A stretch of 48,244 nt of DNA from JALYUM01 sp036688685 (GCF_036688685.1 NZ_JAQQPS010000034.1:1-48244); one strand, 5' to 3'; counted from the first letter of the stretch, positions 18,304-29,086 are shown. The notes: a model not told the origin generated them from the sequence alone. A program made the numbers and translations.

Positions 18304-18416
18304 AAGGCTGCTCAGGCCGATACGATCAATCTCGCCAGATGGTCGCTTTGCGTTTTGCCTTGCAAAGATTATTGCACACCGACACAATCTGATTTCCCCA
18401 ACCGTAGGAGATTTCC

Positions 18417-18836
18417 ATGCCGCAAGTTTCTTCACCTCGCCCAACGGCTGCATTTGTGTTCGCCTCCTGGACTGCCTTGCTGGTCGGTGGCGGCGCCTAT
18501 CTGATCGGCCTGTGGAATGCCGCCATGGCGCTGAACGAAAAGGGCTATTACTTCACGCTGCTGATGTACGGCCTGTTTGCCGCCGTATCGCTGCAGAAGT
18601 CAGTGCGCGACCGCGCCGAAGGCGTCCGCGTCACGGCGATGTATTTCGGCCTGTGCTGGGTGTCCGTCATGGTGACCCTGCTGTTGCTGACGGTGGGCCT
18701 GGTGAATGCGACCATGGCGCTCAGCGAAAAAGGATTTTATGCAATGTCGTTCGTACTCAGCCTGTTCGCTGCGGTCGCCGTACAGAAGAATGTGCGCGAC
18801 AGCAGCGCGGGTACGGCGCCCGTCAGCGCACTCTAG
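18417..18836 (+). CDS. yiaA: Inner membrane protein YiaA (YiaAB two-helix domains)
   Basis: A 139-residue membrane protein made of two copies of the YiaAB two-helix unit. Each copy has a helix, the shared motif (N-A-[AT]-M-A-L-[NS]-E-K-G-[YF]-Y), a second helix, and V-Q-K-[SN]-V-R-D. The motif occurs near residues 35-46 and 93-104. Four transmembrane helices in all. Function unknown in the family. Its 3' end overlaps the converging gene remnant at 18823. Confidence 0.88.
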   Translation: MPQVSSPRPTAAFVFASWTALLVGGGAYLIGLWNAAMALNEKGYYFTLLMYGLFAAVSLQKSVRDRAEGVRVTAMYFGLCWVSVMVTLLLLTVGLVNATMALSEKGFYAMSFVLSLFAAVAVQKNVRDSSAGTAPVSAL

Positions 18837-19152
18837 GCGCGCGCTGCAAGGGGAGGCTGGCGGCCACCCATTTCATCAGCGCCGCCTCGTCGGCCAGATC
18901 GCCTGGATAGGGCGAGTCGGGGATGAACGGCTCGCGCGGACGCTTGCGCAACTGTGATGCCAGCGCTGTCGCCTTCTCCAGGGTGCCGTCCACGACTTCT
19001 CGCACTGGCAAGGGGTAGTGCGGCGTGGCTGAGCTGCACCTTATCGACTGCAAACTGCCAGTCCTGCACAGCGGCAGCGGGCCAGTCGGTGGCCGCTTGC
19101 GCCAGGGCGCAGCAGAAAACAGCGCAGTGAAACGAAAAGGCATTGAGCGCAT
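18823..19152 (-). pseudogene. Probable frameshifted small secreted protein
   Basis: No single frame gives a sensible protein, but joining three parts does. Frame A from the ATG at 19152 (SD AGGA) gives a signal-peptide start MRSMPFRFTALFSAA. Frame B from about 19107 to 19015 continues it with LAQAATDWPAAAVQDWQF and FAVDKVQLSHAALPL. Frame A then resumes with PVREVVDGTLEK to the stop at 18823. One base lost near 19107 (GCGCCC) and one gained near 19015 (CCCC) would restore a secreted protein of about 108 residues. The family was not recognised. It may be a pseudogene or an error in GC runs. The C-terminus overlaps yiaA by 14 bp. The remaining gap up to clpB holds only the heat-shock promoter. 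Confidence 0.4.
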
Positions 19153-19242
19153 CGGCATCCTGTCGACCAGGTGGATTTGAGTCTCTTTCAGGAAATTGCG
19201 TTCTAAAACCAAGTAAGCAACAGGCGACATTTTCGCCGCCGC

Positions 19243-19267
19243 CTTGAATCCCCCTCGTTCACCCCAA
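19243..19267 (+). promoter_or_regulatory. Sigma-32 heat-shock promoter of clpB
   Basis: CTTGAA (19243-19248), 13 bp, CCCCAA (19262-19267) followed by TTTTAT. This matches the RpoH consensus CTTGAA-N13/14-CCCCAT closely and lies 38 bp before the clpB ATG. Confidence 0.85.
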
Positions 19268-19304
19268 TTTTATTCCCAAGTTAAAACCATTCGGGAGTAA
19301 TACC

Positions 19305-21914
<2,610 letters not shown>

Positions 21915-21949
21915 GCCGCACGCCAGAGCGGCAGATTTCGGCGTAGTCT

Positions 21950-21983
21950 GGAGGCAGCGGCGCACTGACGCGCCGCTGCCTCC
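21950..21983 (+). other. Strong GC hairpin between clpB and rraA
   Basis: A perfect 13-bp stem, GGAGGCAGCGGCG (21950-21962) with CGCCGCTGCCTCC (21971-21983), with an 8-nt loop and no T-run. It ends right before the rraA ribosome binding region and 13 nt before its ATG. It may end clpB transcripts without a U tract, protect the 3' end, or limit rraA translation. Confidence 0.6.
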
Positions 21984-21996
21984 TGAAAGTTCGCCC

Positions 21997-22491
21997 ATGA
22001 CCACTTCCACCACCGACCTTTGCGATGCCCACTGCGACCGTCTCAACGACGGCCGCATGGCCGTGCTGGCGCCGTTTTACATTTCCTTCGGCAAACGCCG
22101 CGCCTTTTCCGGACACGCCGTCACGCTGCAAGTGACGGACGACAACGCGCTGGTACGTGCGACGCTCGAGACGCCGGGCGCGGGCCGCGTGCTGGTGATC
22201 GACGGCGGCGGCAGCCAGCGCTGCGCACTGGTCGGCGGCCAGCTGGCGCTGCTGGCGCAAGCCAATGGCTGGAGCGGCATCATCGTCGACGGCTGCGTGC
22301 GCGATGTTGACGAGCTCAATGCCGCCGATATCGGTATCCGCGCGAAAGCCGTCCATCCACGCCGCGGCGGCAAGCTGGGCGCCGGCCACCGCGACACCAT
22401 CATCCACATTGCCGGCACCCACATCCGTCCCGGCGACTGGATCGTGGCAGACGCCGACGGCATCCTGGTGTCGCGCGAAGCGCTGAACTGA
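21997..22491 (+). CDS. rraA: RraA family protein (RNase E regulator-like)
   Basis: A 164-residue member of the RraA/class II aldolase-like family. E. coli RraA binds RNase E and inhibits it; related proteins are Mg-dependent 4-hydroxy-4-methyl-2-oxoglutarate aldolases. The start TTDLCDAHCD, the block GRVLVIDGGGSQRCALVG and GIIVDGCVRDVDEL fit the family. The D-x20-R-D aldolase motif keeps Arg-Asp, but its first Asp is Gly here (in VGGQLALLA), as E. coli RraA also lacks it. That argues against a full aldolase. Length is as expected. Confidence 0.75.
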   Translation: MTTSTTDLCDAHCDRLNDGRMAVLAPFYISFGKRRAFSGHAVTLQVTDDNALVRATLETPGAGRVLVIDGGGSQRCALVGGQLALLAQANGWSGIIVDGCVRDVDELNAADIGIRAKAVHPRRGGKLGAGHRDTIIHIAGTHIRPGDWIVADADGILVSREALN

Positions 22492-22521
22492 AGTTGCCTT
22501 AGCTCAATTCTTCCCATCTGC

Positions 22522-22543
22522 CCCCGCACTAGCATGTGCGGGG
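22522..22543 (+). terminator. Hairpin after rraA, possible terminator
   Basis: ccccgcac (22522-22529) pairs with gtgcgggg (22536-22543) around tagcat. No T-run follows, so termination is uncertain. Confidence 0.35.
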
Positions 22544-22546
22544 CGC

Positions 22547-22649
22547 CGCATTTCACCTGACGCCAGCCGTGTTTCATATCGTGAAATGCGCAGCAAAATT
22601 CGCCCAAGAATTTATCCCGACTGAAGAAATATCGTTTCGCATCCCGAAA
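22547..22649. promoter_or_regulatory. Palindrome cluster upstream of aceA, candidate operators
   Basis: Two 15-bp palindromes of the form TTTC-N7-GAAA occur: TTTCATATCGTGAAA (22572-22586) and TTTCGCATCCCGAAA (22635-22649), 63 bp apart, close to six helical turns. An inverse GAAATATCGTTTC (22626-22638) overlaps the second, and a 10-bp inverted repeat CGCATTTCAC/GTGAAATGCG (22547-22556, 22581-22590) overlaps the first. The A/T-rich stretch 22655-22710 downstream probably holds the aceA promoter, with several TATA-like hexamers and no clear pair. The regulator is unknown. Confidence 0.5.
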
Positions 22650-22807
22650 AACTAAATCCAAGCGCTTGATTAGATTGAGTTTTAATTTACTCCTATGTCT
22701 TATATAAGAGTGGTGCTGCTTTGCACAAACGGCCTACAATGATTCCAAGGGATCGACGATTTTCATCAGTTCATTTTCTACTACGCTCACATTTCAGGAG
22801 AATTACC

Positions 22808-24106
22808 ATGGCAACTCGCGAACAGCAAATTGCAGCACTCCAGCAAGACTGGGACACCAATCCACGCTGGAAAGGCGTCACCCGCACTTACACGGCGGCC
22901 GACGTGGTCCGCCTGCGCGGTTCACTGCGCATCGAGCACACGCTGGCCAAGCGCGGCGCCGAAAAACTGTGGGACCTGGTCAATGAAGAGCCGTTCGTGA
23001 ATGCCCTGGGCGCCCTGACCGGCAACCAGGCCATGCAGCAAGTCAAAGCCGGTCTGAAAGCCATTTATTTGTCGGGCTGGCAAGTGGCCGGCGATGCCAA
23101 CGTGGCTGGCGAAATGTATCCCGATCAGTCGCTGTATCCTGCCAACTCGGTGCCACTGGTCGTGCGCCGCATCAACAACACCTTCCAGCGTGCCGACCAG
23201 ATTCAATGGTCGGAAGGCAAGGACGACATCGATTATTTCGCGCCCATCGTGGCCGATGCCGAAGCCGGTTTCGGCGGCGTGCTCAACGCCTATGAGCTGA
23301 TGAAGTCGATGATCGAAGCGGGCGCCGCCGGCGTGCACTTCGAAGACCAGTTGGCGTCGGTCAAAAAATGCGGCCATATGGGCGGCAAGGTGCTGGTGCC
23401 ATCGCGTGAAGCCATCGAAAAATTGACGGCAGCGCGCCTGGCTGCCGATGTCATGGGCACCTCGACCCTGGTGATCGCCCGTACCGATGCGGAAGCCGCC
23501 GATCTGCTCACGTCCGACGTCGACCCGGTCGACCAGCCCTTCGTCACCGGCGAACGCACCGTCGAAGGCTTTTATAAAGTGCGCAACGGCCTCGACCAGG
23601 CCATCTCGCGCGCCATTGCCTACGCCCCGTATGCCGACCTGGTCTGGTGCGAAACCGGCAAGCCGGACCTGGCCTTTGCCAAAAAATTCGCCGACGCCGT
23701 GCACGCCAAATTCCCGGGCAAAATGCTGGCGTATAACTGCTCGCCATCGTTCAACTGGAAGAAAAACCTGGATGACGCCACCATTGCCAGCTTCCAGAAA
23801 GAGCTGGGCGCGATGGGCTACAAATTCCAGTTCATCACACTGGCCGGTTTCCATTCGCTGAACTACGGCATGTTCAACCTCGCGCACGGCTATGCGCGGC
23901 GCCAGATGTCGGCCTTCGTCGAATTGCAGGAAGCCGAATTCGCCGCGGCCGACAAGGGCTTTACCGCCGTCAAGCACCAGCGCGAAGTGGGCACCGGGTA
24001 TTTCGATGCGGTGACGCAGGCAATCCAGAACGGGCAAAGTTCGACCACGGCGCTGCATGGTTCCACCGAAGATGAACAGTTCTTTGATGAGAAGAAGGTA
24101 GCGTAA
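22808..24106 (+). CDS. aceA: Isocitrate lyase
   Basis: First enzyme of the glyoxylate shunt: cleaves isocitrate to glyoxylate and succinate, needed for growth on acetate and fatty acids. The signature KKCGHMGGKV, with the catalytic Cys, is near residue 190. The start TREQQIAALQQDW, the WSEGKDDIDYFAPIVADAEAGFGG block and NCSPSFNWKK also match. ATG 22808 has AGGAG 8 nt upstream and gives 432 residues, the usual bacterial length; the open frame extends back to 22721 but the added part is leader. Malate synthase is not in the window. The palindromes at 22547-22649 may control it. Confidence 0.97.
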   Translation: MATREQQIAALQQDWDTNPRWKGVTRTYTAADVVRLRGSLRIEHTLAKRGAEKLWDLVNEEPFVNALGALTGNQAMQQVKAGLKAIYLSGWQVAGDANVAGEMYPDQSLYPANSVPLVVRRINNTFQRADQIQWSEGKDDIDYFAPIVADAEAGFGGVLNAYELMKSMIEAGAAGVHFEDQLASVKKCGHMGGKVLVPSREAIEKLTAARLAADVMGTSTLVIARTDAEAADLLTSDVDPVDQPFVTGERTVEGFYKVRNGLDQAISRAIAYAPYADLVWCETGKPDLAFAKKFADAVHAKFPGKMLAYNCSPSFNWKKNLDDATIASFQKELGAMGYKFQFITLAGFHSLNYGMFNLAHGYARRQMSAFVELQEAEFAAADKGFTAVKHQREVGTGYFDAVTQAIQNGQSSTTALHGSTEDEQFFDEKKVA

Positions 24107-24256
24107 TTCGCGTCGCCCGTTGTAGAACGCGGGGGGCAAATGAGCGCTTCAGATCGCTATTCGCAAGCCCCGCGTCATTTTAAGCGATAATGGCGCATCC
24201 TTGCCGGTTGACCTCCCGCCGGCGCGCCCATTACCGTTTTTTGGAACACCCTCCCT

Positions 24257-25441
24257 ATGTTGAGCTACCGCCACGCCTTTCACGCGGGTAATCACGCCGA
24301 TGTGTTGAAGCATTTTGTCCAGGTTCAGCTTCACGCCTATATGAACCAGAAGGACGCTGCCTACACCTACATCGATACCCACTCTGGCGCCGGCGTCTAC
24401 GCCCTCGACGGTGGCTACGCCGCCAAAAACGCGGAATACGAAACCGGTATCGGCCCGCTGTGGGACCGCACCGACCTGCCGCCGGCACTCAAGGAATATC
24501 TCGACCTGGTCAAAGGCATGAACCCGAGCGGCAAGATGCGCTATTACCCGGGTTCGCCGTATGTCGCCGACAAACTCGCGCGCGACATCGATCGCCTGCG
24601 CCTGTTCGAACTGCATCCGGCCGACAGCAAGATCCTGGCGGACAATTTCCGCCGCGTCGATGCGCACAAGGCCGAGCAGGGCGAGCGTCCGACCGCCCGC
24701 GGTCGCCGTGTCCTGATCGAGCGCGGCGACGGCTTTGCCGCGCTGAAAACCTTGCTGCCGCCGCCATCGCGCCGCGCGCTGGTGCTGATCGACCCGCCGT
24801 ACGAAGACAAGAACGATTACCGCAAGGTCAAGGATGCACTGGAGGAAGCGCTCGGTCGTTTCCCGACCGGCACCTTTGCCGTCTGGTATCCCTTGCTGCA
24901 TCGAATGGAGTCGCGCCAGTTTGCCGACAAACTGAAACGCTTGCCGGCAAAAGAGTGGCTGAACGTGTCGCTGACCGTCTCCACCCCCGGCCCGGCCGGT
25001 TTCGGTTTGCACAGCAGCGGCATGTTCATCATGAATCCGCCATACACCCTGGAACCCCTGCTGCGCCAGGTGATGCCGTATCTGGTCAAAGTGCTGGGCA
25101 AGGATGCCGGCGCCACGTTTGTGATTGAAAAAGGTGAGCAGATGACCGGTGCGGCCGCCCAGCGCACGATTGCCAATGGCGCCATCCGGACCCCGGTCGG
25201 CAATGCCCGCCGCGCCAGTCCACTGGCTGGCGGCGGCAGTTTGCGCCTGCCGGGCCAGGCGCCGGTCGGTTCGCCCGGCGCCGAGCCGAAGGATGAATCG
25301 CTCGGTCGCCCGAGCGTGAAATCGCCTGCTGCCAAATTGAATGCCCGCAAATTCATGAAGCCGGCCGGCGCCGCCGGCAGTGCTGCGAAGCCAGCCTCGG
25401 GCCGTCCTGTGGCAAAAAGCACACGTCCACGCCGTCCGTAA
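24257..25441 (+). CDS. rlmJ: 23S rRNA (adenine2030-N6)-methyltransferase RlmJ
   Basis: Methylates N6 of A2030 in 23S rRNA before 50S assembly. The N-terminus MLSYRHAFHAGNHADVLKH is that of RlmJ; DTHSGAGVY is the SAM site and LIDPPYED the catalytic motif (DPPY), followed by RRALVLIDPP and WYPLL. E. coli RlmJ has 280 residues; this protein has 394. The extra ~110 residues at the C-terminus are Ala/Pro/Lys/Arg rich and of low complexity, probably a disordered RNA-binding tail. Monocistronic by spacing. Confidence 0.93.
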   Translation: MLSYRHAFHAGNHADVLKHFVQVQLHAYMNQKDAAYTYIDTHSGAGVYALDGGYAAKNAEYETGIGPLWDRTDLPPALKEYLDLVKGMNPSGKMRYYPGSPYVADKLARDIDRLRLFELHPADSKILADNFRRVDAHKAEQGERPTARGRRVLIERGDGFAALKTLLPPPSRRALVLIDPPYEDKNDYRKVKDALEEALGRFPTGTFAVWYPLLHRMESRQFADKLKRLPAKEWLNVSLTVSTPGPAGFGLHSSGMFIMNPPYTLEPLLRQVMPYLVKVLGKDAGATFVIEKGEQMTGAAAQRTIANGAIRTPVGNARRASPLAGGGSLRLPGQAPVGSPGAEPKDESLGRPSVKSPAAKLNARKFMKPAGAAGSAAKPASGRPVAKSTRPRRP

Positions 25442-25565
25442 CACCCGGCGCGTTTCGATGTCGAAATGTAAAGAGCATCGCGAGATGATGCTATCATTCG
25501 ACCGAAGGGACGTCTGCCGCGTCTGCTGCATGCATCTGCGTGCCATTTGTTTCAGGGAGTTTTAG

Positions 25566-26837
25566 ATGCATGCCGAAGTTCCGGCAGTGAAGACGACGCC
25601 ATCCGACGAATTCTTCCTGGCGCGCCAGCCGATTCTCGGCCGTGACCAGAATCTGTTTGCCTACGAGCTGCTGTTTCGCGCAGCCGGCGAACACGAAGAC
25701 GCGAATATTACCGATAGCGCCGCCGCGACCGCCGCCGTGATTTCGCACGCATCCCAACTGGGCATGGCGCAGGTCGTCGGCGAGCAGCTGGCCTTCGTGA
25801 ATGTCGATGAATTTGTGCTGATGAGCGACTTCGTGCGCTTCCTGCCGCCCCATCAAGTGATCCTGGAAATCCTGGAAACGGTGACGCCGACGCCGCGCCT
25901 GCTGGCGCGCGTGGTCGAGCTGAAACAGCTGGGCTTCAAATTCGCCCTCGACGACGTGGTGGCATTTTCACCCGAAATCGACTCGCTGGTGGCGCTGGTC
26001 GACATCATCAAGGTCGACATCCAGGGGGTTGCCCGGGCCGACCTGTCGAGCCTGACGTGCGCCTTGCGCCGTCCGCAAAAAAAGTTACTGGCAGAAAAGG
26101 TCGAGACCCAGGAAGAATTCAATCTGTGCCTGGAGCTGGGCTTTGATTATTTCCAGGGCTACCACTTTGCCCGTCCCCATATGCTCAGCGGCAGAAAGAT
26201 CGCACCATCCGATGTGGCCATCCTGGCGCTGCTTGACCTGCTGAAAAGCCAGGCCGACGACCGCACCATCGAGACGGCCGTCAAGCGCGACGCGCTGGTC
26301 AGCCTGAACCTGCTGCGCCTGGTCAACAGCCGCGCGGCGCGTCCCGGGCAACGCATCGACTCGCTGGCGCAGGCACTGCAGTTGCTGGGCCGGCGCCAGT
26401 TGCAGCGCTGGCTGCAGATCCTGCTCTACACGGCGCCCGGCGCGACAGTCGAGCTGAAGTCGCCGCTGCTGCAAATGGCCAGCACGCGCGGTAAATTGCT
26501 TGAACTGATGTCGCTGAAGGTGACGCCGAACGACCCGGCCGCAGCCGATACCGCGTTTACGGTCGGCATCATGTCGCTGACGGAAGCGATGTTGTCGGTG
26601 CCGATGCACGACATCCTGGAGAACGTCGACGTCGCCACCGAGGTGCGGGCCGCGCTGATCGACCGCACCGGCACTTTCGGCCAGATGCTGCGCGTGGCCG
26701 AAGTGCTGGAAAATGCGGTCAGCGGCCGGCCGCTGAGTGCCGCTTTGAAGAAACTCGGTCTGACCGTCAAGGAAATCCGCGATATCGAATTCGCGGCCTT
26801 CGAGTGGGTGCAGGAACTATCCTGCGAAGTGCACTGA
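25566..26837 (+). CDS. EAL-HDOD signalling protein
   Basis: A 423-residue protein with an EAL-type domain (about 17-205) and an HDOD domain (about 210-400). In the EAL part the motif reads YELLF (Glu34). Many c-di-GMP positions remain (Asn in VNVDEF, Glu in EILE, Asp-Asp in ALDDV, Lys in IKVD, Glu in AEKVET, Gln in FQGYHF). Loop 6, normally DDFGTG, is replaced by DDVVAFSP, which is expected to weaken catalysis. Such YuxH-type proteins often bind rather than cleave c-di-GMP. Shine-Dalgarno GGGAG. Converges with the gene at 26843 with a 5-bp gap and no visible terminator. Confidence 0.85.
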   Translation: MHAEVPAVKTTPSDEFFLARQPILGRDQNLFAYELLFRAAGEHEDANITDSAAATAAVISHASQLGMAQVVGEQLAFVNVDEFVLMSDFVRFLPPHQVILEILETVTPTPRLLARVVELKQLGFKFALDDVVAFSPEIDSLVALVDIIKVDIQGVARADLSSLTCALRRPQKKLLAEKVETQEEFNLCLELGFDYFQGYHFARPHMLSGRKIAPSDVAILALLDLLKSQADDRTIETAVKRDALVSLNLLRLVNSRAARPGQRIDSLAQALQLLGRRQLQRWLQILLYTAPGATVELKSPLLQMASTRGKLLELMSLKVTPNDPAAADTAFTVGIMSLTEAMLSVPMHDILENVDVATEVRAALIDRTGTFGQMLRVAEVLENAVSGRPLSAALKKLGLTVKEIRDIEFAAFEWVQELSCEVH

Positions 26838-26842
26838 TGTTT

Positions 26843-27592
26843 TTACTGCCCCAGTAACAGGAATACCGTTGGTTTCTTGTGGAAATCCGGTGCTTGATCG
26901 GCCGCCAGGAGCGCCTTCCATTTCGCGCCAGTGTAGGTGCGCACCGATTCCGATTCCAGGCTCAAATCGGTCGCCACGCAAATGAGCGTGCCCGGCTGGC
27001 ATGCACCCACCAGTGCATCGAGCATCGCCGCATTCCGATAAGGCGTTTCGATCAGCAACTGCGTCTGTTTCTCGACGCGTGATCGCTGTTCCAGTTCCTT
27101 GATGCGCTTGGTGCGCGCGGCGCTCTCGGTCGGCAGGTAGCCATTGAAGGCAAAACTCTGGCCGTTCAGGCCGCTCGCCATCACCGACAACAACAGCGAA
27201 GAGGGGCCGACCAGCGGCCGTACCGTGATGCCGTGCTGATGCGCCAGGCGCACCAGGTCGGCGCCGGGATCAGCCACGGCGGGCACGCCCGCTTCTGACA
27301 CCAGGCCCGCGTCGCGCCCGGCCAATAAAGGCGCCAATAAACCGGCCAGCGCCGCCGCTGGCGTGTTGACGTTCAGTTCCGCGATCTCGATTTCCTGCAG
27401 CGGGCGCCCCAGTGGATGGTCGATGGCAATCAATTTCAGGAACGCGCGCGCGGTCTTGGCATTCTCCGCGACAAAATAATCCAGGCTGGCGGTCAGGGCT
27501 TGCACCTGTTCCGGCAAAACATGGTGCAAGGCGCCAGAAAGGGCGGCGGTGGGTCCAAGGGTGTTTGGTATGAGGTACAGGATGCCGGGCAT
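26843..27592 (-). CDS. RsmI-like SAM-dependent methyltransferase
   Basis: A 249-residue protein of the tetrapyrrole methylase (RsmI) fold, recognised by SEAGVPAVADPGADLVRLAH and VRPLVGPSSLLLSVMASGLNGQSFAFNGYLP. The N-terminal LYLIPNTLG replaces the RsmI TPIGNL motif, so it is probably a paralogue of the 16S rRNA C1402 2'-O-methylase, not RsmI itself. It lies 19 bp downstream of the yceF-type maf gene on the same strand, so the two are likely co-transcribed. Substrate unknown. Confidence 0.8.
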   Translation of the reverse strand: MPGILYLIPNTLGPTAALSGALHHVLPEQVQALTASLDYFVAENAKTARAFLKLIAIDHPLGRPLQEIEIAELNVNTPAAALAGLLAPLLAGRDAGLVSEAGVPAVADPGADLVRLAHQHGITVRPLVGPSSLLLSVMASGLNGQSFAFNGYLPTESAARTKRIKELEQRSRVEKQTQLLIETPYRNAAMLDALVGACQPGTLICVATDLSLESESVRTYTGAKWKALLAADQAPDFHKKPTVFLLLGQ

Positions 27593-27611
27593 AAATTTTC
27601 AGGTGAAATGG

Positions 27612-28220
27612 TCAGGCGCCGAAAAAGGCGACGCCGGCGCGCCGCAGCATGCCGGTCAGGGCAATGAGGGGCAAGCCGGTCAGGGCAGTGGGGTCGGTGC
27701 TGTCGATGCGCTCGAGGATGGCGATGCCGAGACCCTCGTTCTTGGCGCTGCCAGCGCAATCGTAGGGTTGTTCGATGCGCAGATAGGCGTCGAGCTCGTT
27801 GTCGGGCAAGTCGCGGAATGTGACGGTGGTCTGGATGTTTTCGAGTTGCACCGGGCCGCCGCCTTCGCGCCCGTCGAACAGGCACAGCGCCGTATGAAAC
27901 ACGACGCTGCGACCGCGCATAAGTTGAAGCTGGGCAAACGCGGCGTCGTGGGTGCCGGGTTTGCCGATCTGCAGATCATCAAGCGTGGCAACCTGGTCTG
28001 AACCGATCACCAGCGTGCCGGGGTAGAGGGCCGCCACGGCGGCTGCTTTCGCGGTCGCGAGGCGCATGGCCGTTACCGGTGGCGTCTCGCCGGGCAGGGG
28101 CGTTTCATCGAGGTGGGGCGCAACGCATTCGAAGGGCAAGCCGAGCCGACTGAGTAGTTCGCGCCGGTAGACGGAACTGGAGGCAAGAATCAACGGCGGT
28201 GTGATGATTTTATCGCTCAT
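27612..28220 (-). CDS. yceF: Maf/YceF-type nucleotide pyrophosphatase
   Basis: A Maf family house-cleaning nucleotide pyrophosphatase; the YceF branch prefers 7-methyl-GTP. LILASSSVYRRELLSRLGLPF at the N-terminus, the catalytic region LVIGSDQVA, and the C-terminal QPYDCAGSAKNEGLG and DPTALTGLPLI mark the branch. The start is at ATG 28220 (MSDKIITPPLILASSS, 202 residues); the longer reading to 28355 has no family match. Divergent from yceD. Confidence 0.93.
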   Translation of the reverse strand: MSDKIITPPLILASSSVYRRELLSRLGLPFECVAPHLDETPLPGETPPVTAMRLATAKAAAVAALYPGTLVIGSDQVATLDDLQIGKPGTHDAAFAQLQLMRGRSVVFHTALCLFDGREGGGPVQLENIQTTVTFRDLPDNELDAYLRIEQPYDCAGSAKNEGLGIAILERIDSTDPTALTGLPLIALTGMLRRAGVAFFGA

Positions 28221-28341
28221 GTGCGTTTGATGGAAAAACTGACTTATAATAATGCCCGGCTCGACACGCATTTTTCGTCGGCGCTTTGACATCGCAGTGC
28301 ATAACACTGTGGATAAAGTGGGGAGAAACTGCTTCAAGCCT

Positions 28342-28371
28342 TTGACGCGACCCAAACAAGCCTGTTATTAT
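28342..28371 (+). promoter_or_regulatory. Probable promoter of the yceD-rpmF-fab region
   Basis: TTGACG (28342-28347), 18 bp, TATTAT (28366-28371), each 5/6 of consensus. The expected start is about 20 nt before the yceD ATG. A further TATAAT at 28245-28250, with a poorly spaced -35, could add upstream transcription. Confidence 0.6.
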
Positions 28372-28398
28372 CGCAGGTTTTCCGGGGAAACCTCTCAA

Positions 28399-28896
28399 AT
28401 GAGCGCTTTTGTCATCGACGCTTTTGAATTTAGTCGAAGCAACGGCCTGCGCGAAGGCGCCACGCCTGTCGCAGAGATGCAACGTTTTACCAGCGACCTT
28501 GCTGACAATTCCGGCACCTTGCATTGGTCCATTCAGGGCGGTGTGCTGCGTGAAGGCTATCCTTCATTGACCTTGTCGGTGACGGGTACCGTGCAACTGG
28601 TGTGCCAGCGCTGTCTGGCGCCGTTTGCGTATCCACTCGATTCGTCCACCATGCTGGTATTGGGCAAGGACGATGAAGAGGCGGACCAGATCGAAGAGAT
28701 CCTGGACAATGAAAGTATCGATGTGATCGTCGGCAGCCGTACCTGCGACATCCGTGATCTGCTGGAAGATGAAGCGTTATTGGCCCTGCCGCAGGTGCCA
28801 AAGCACGATGTCTGCCCGGCAACGCCGATGCTCGATGCCTTGAAAAGCGACAAACCGTCGCCGTTCGCCGGCTTGCAGAACCTGAAATCCGAATAA
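28399..28896 (+). CDS. yceD: YceD, 23S rRNA accumulation protein (DUF177)
   Basis: A 165-residue protein of the DUF177/YceD family, genetically linked with rpmF and with 23S rRNA accumulation. It has the Cys pair CQRC (Cys69, Cys72), likely metal-binding, the acidic middle, and the C-terminal Cys in HDVCPATP. ATG 28399 gives the usual N-terminus MSAFVIDAFEFSR; the longer reading to 28252 is not. It precedes rpmF as in most proteobacteria, with a 190-bp gap here. Confidence 0.92.
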   Translation: MSAFVIDAFEFSRSNGLREGATPVAEMQRFTSDLADNSGTLHWSIQGGVLREGYPSLTLSVTGTVQLVCQRCLAPFAYPLDSSTMLVLGKDDEEADQIEEILDNESIDVIVGSRTCDIRDLLEDEALLALPQVPKHDVCPATPMLDALKSDKPSPFAGLQNLKSE

Positions 28897-29049
28897 ATTT
28901 TTTGTAGTACAGAACGTGTCGTAGAAATGCCAGCACGTGCAGTAGTCGAGTATGGCAGTGGTAAGTAGTAAATGAGGTGAAGCGTGAAACATGTTGGCAG
29001 AAATCTTGCCGCTGGGATACTCGATGCGCATGTATTTGCAAGTCGAATG

Positions 29050-29058
29050 TGTTAGAAT
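29050..29058 (+). promoter_or_regulatory. Extended -10 promoter ahead of rpmF
   Basis: TGT followed by TAGAAT (29053-29058) forms a TGn-extended -10, with transcription expected about 20 nt before the rpmF ATG. No good -35 is present at the right spacing. Confidence 0.4.
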
Positions 29059-29086
29059 TTTAGAACTTATGGTTTAGGAGTTAGTC

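Noticed and set aside
25453..25466. TTTCGA-TG-TCGAAA inverted repeat before the EAL-HDOD gene
   Set aside because: It resembles the aceA palindromes but has a 6-base, not 7-base, spacer between TTTC and GAAA and occurs once; it could be chance.
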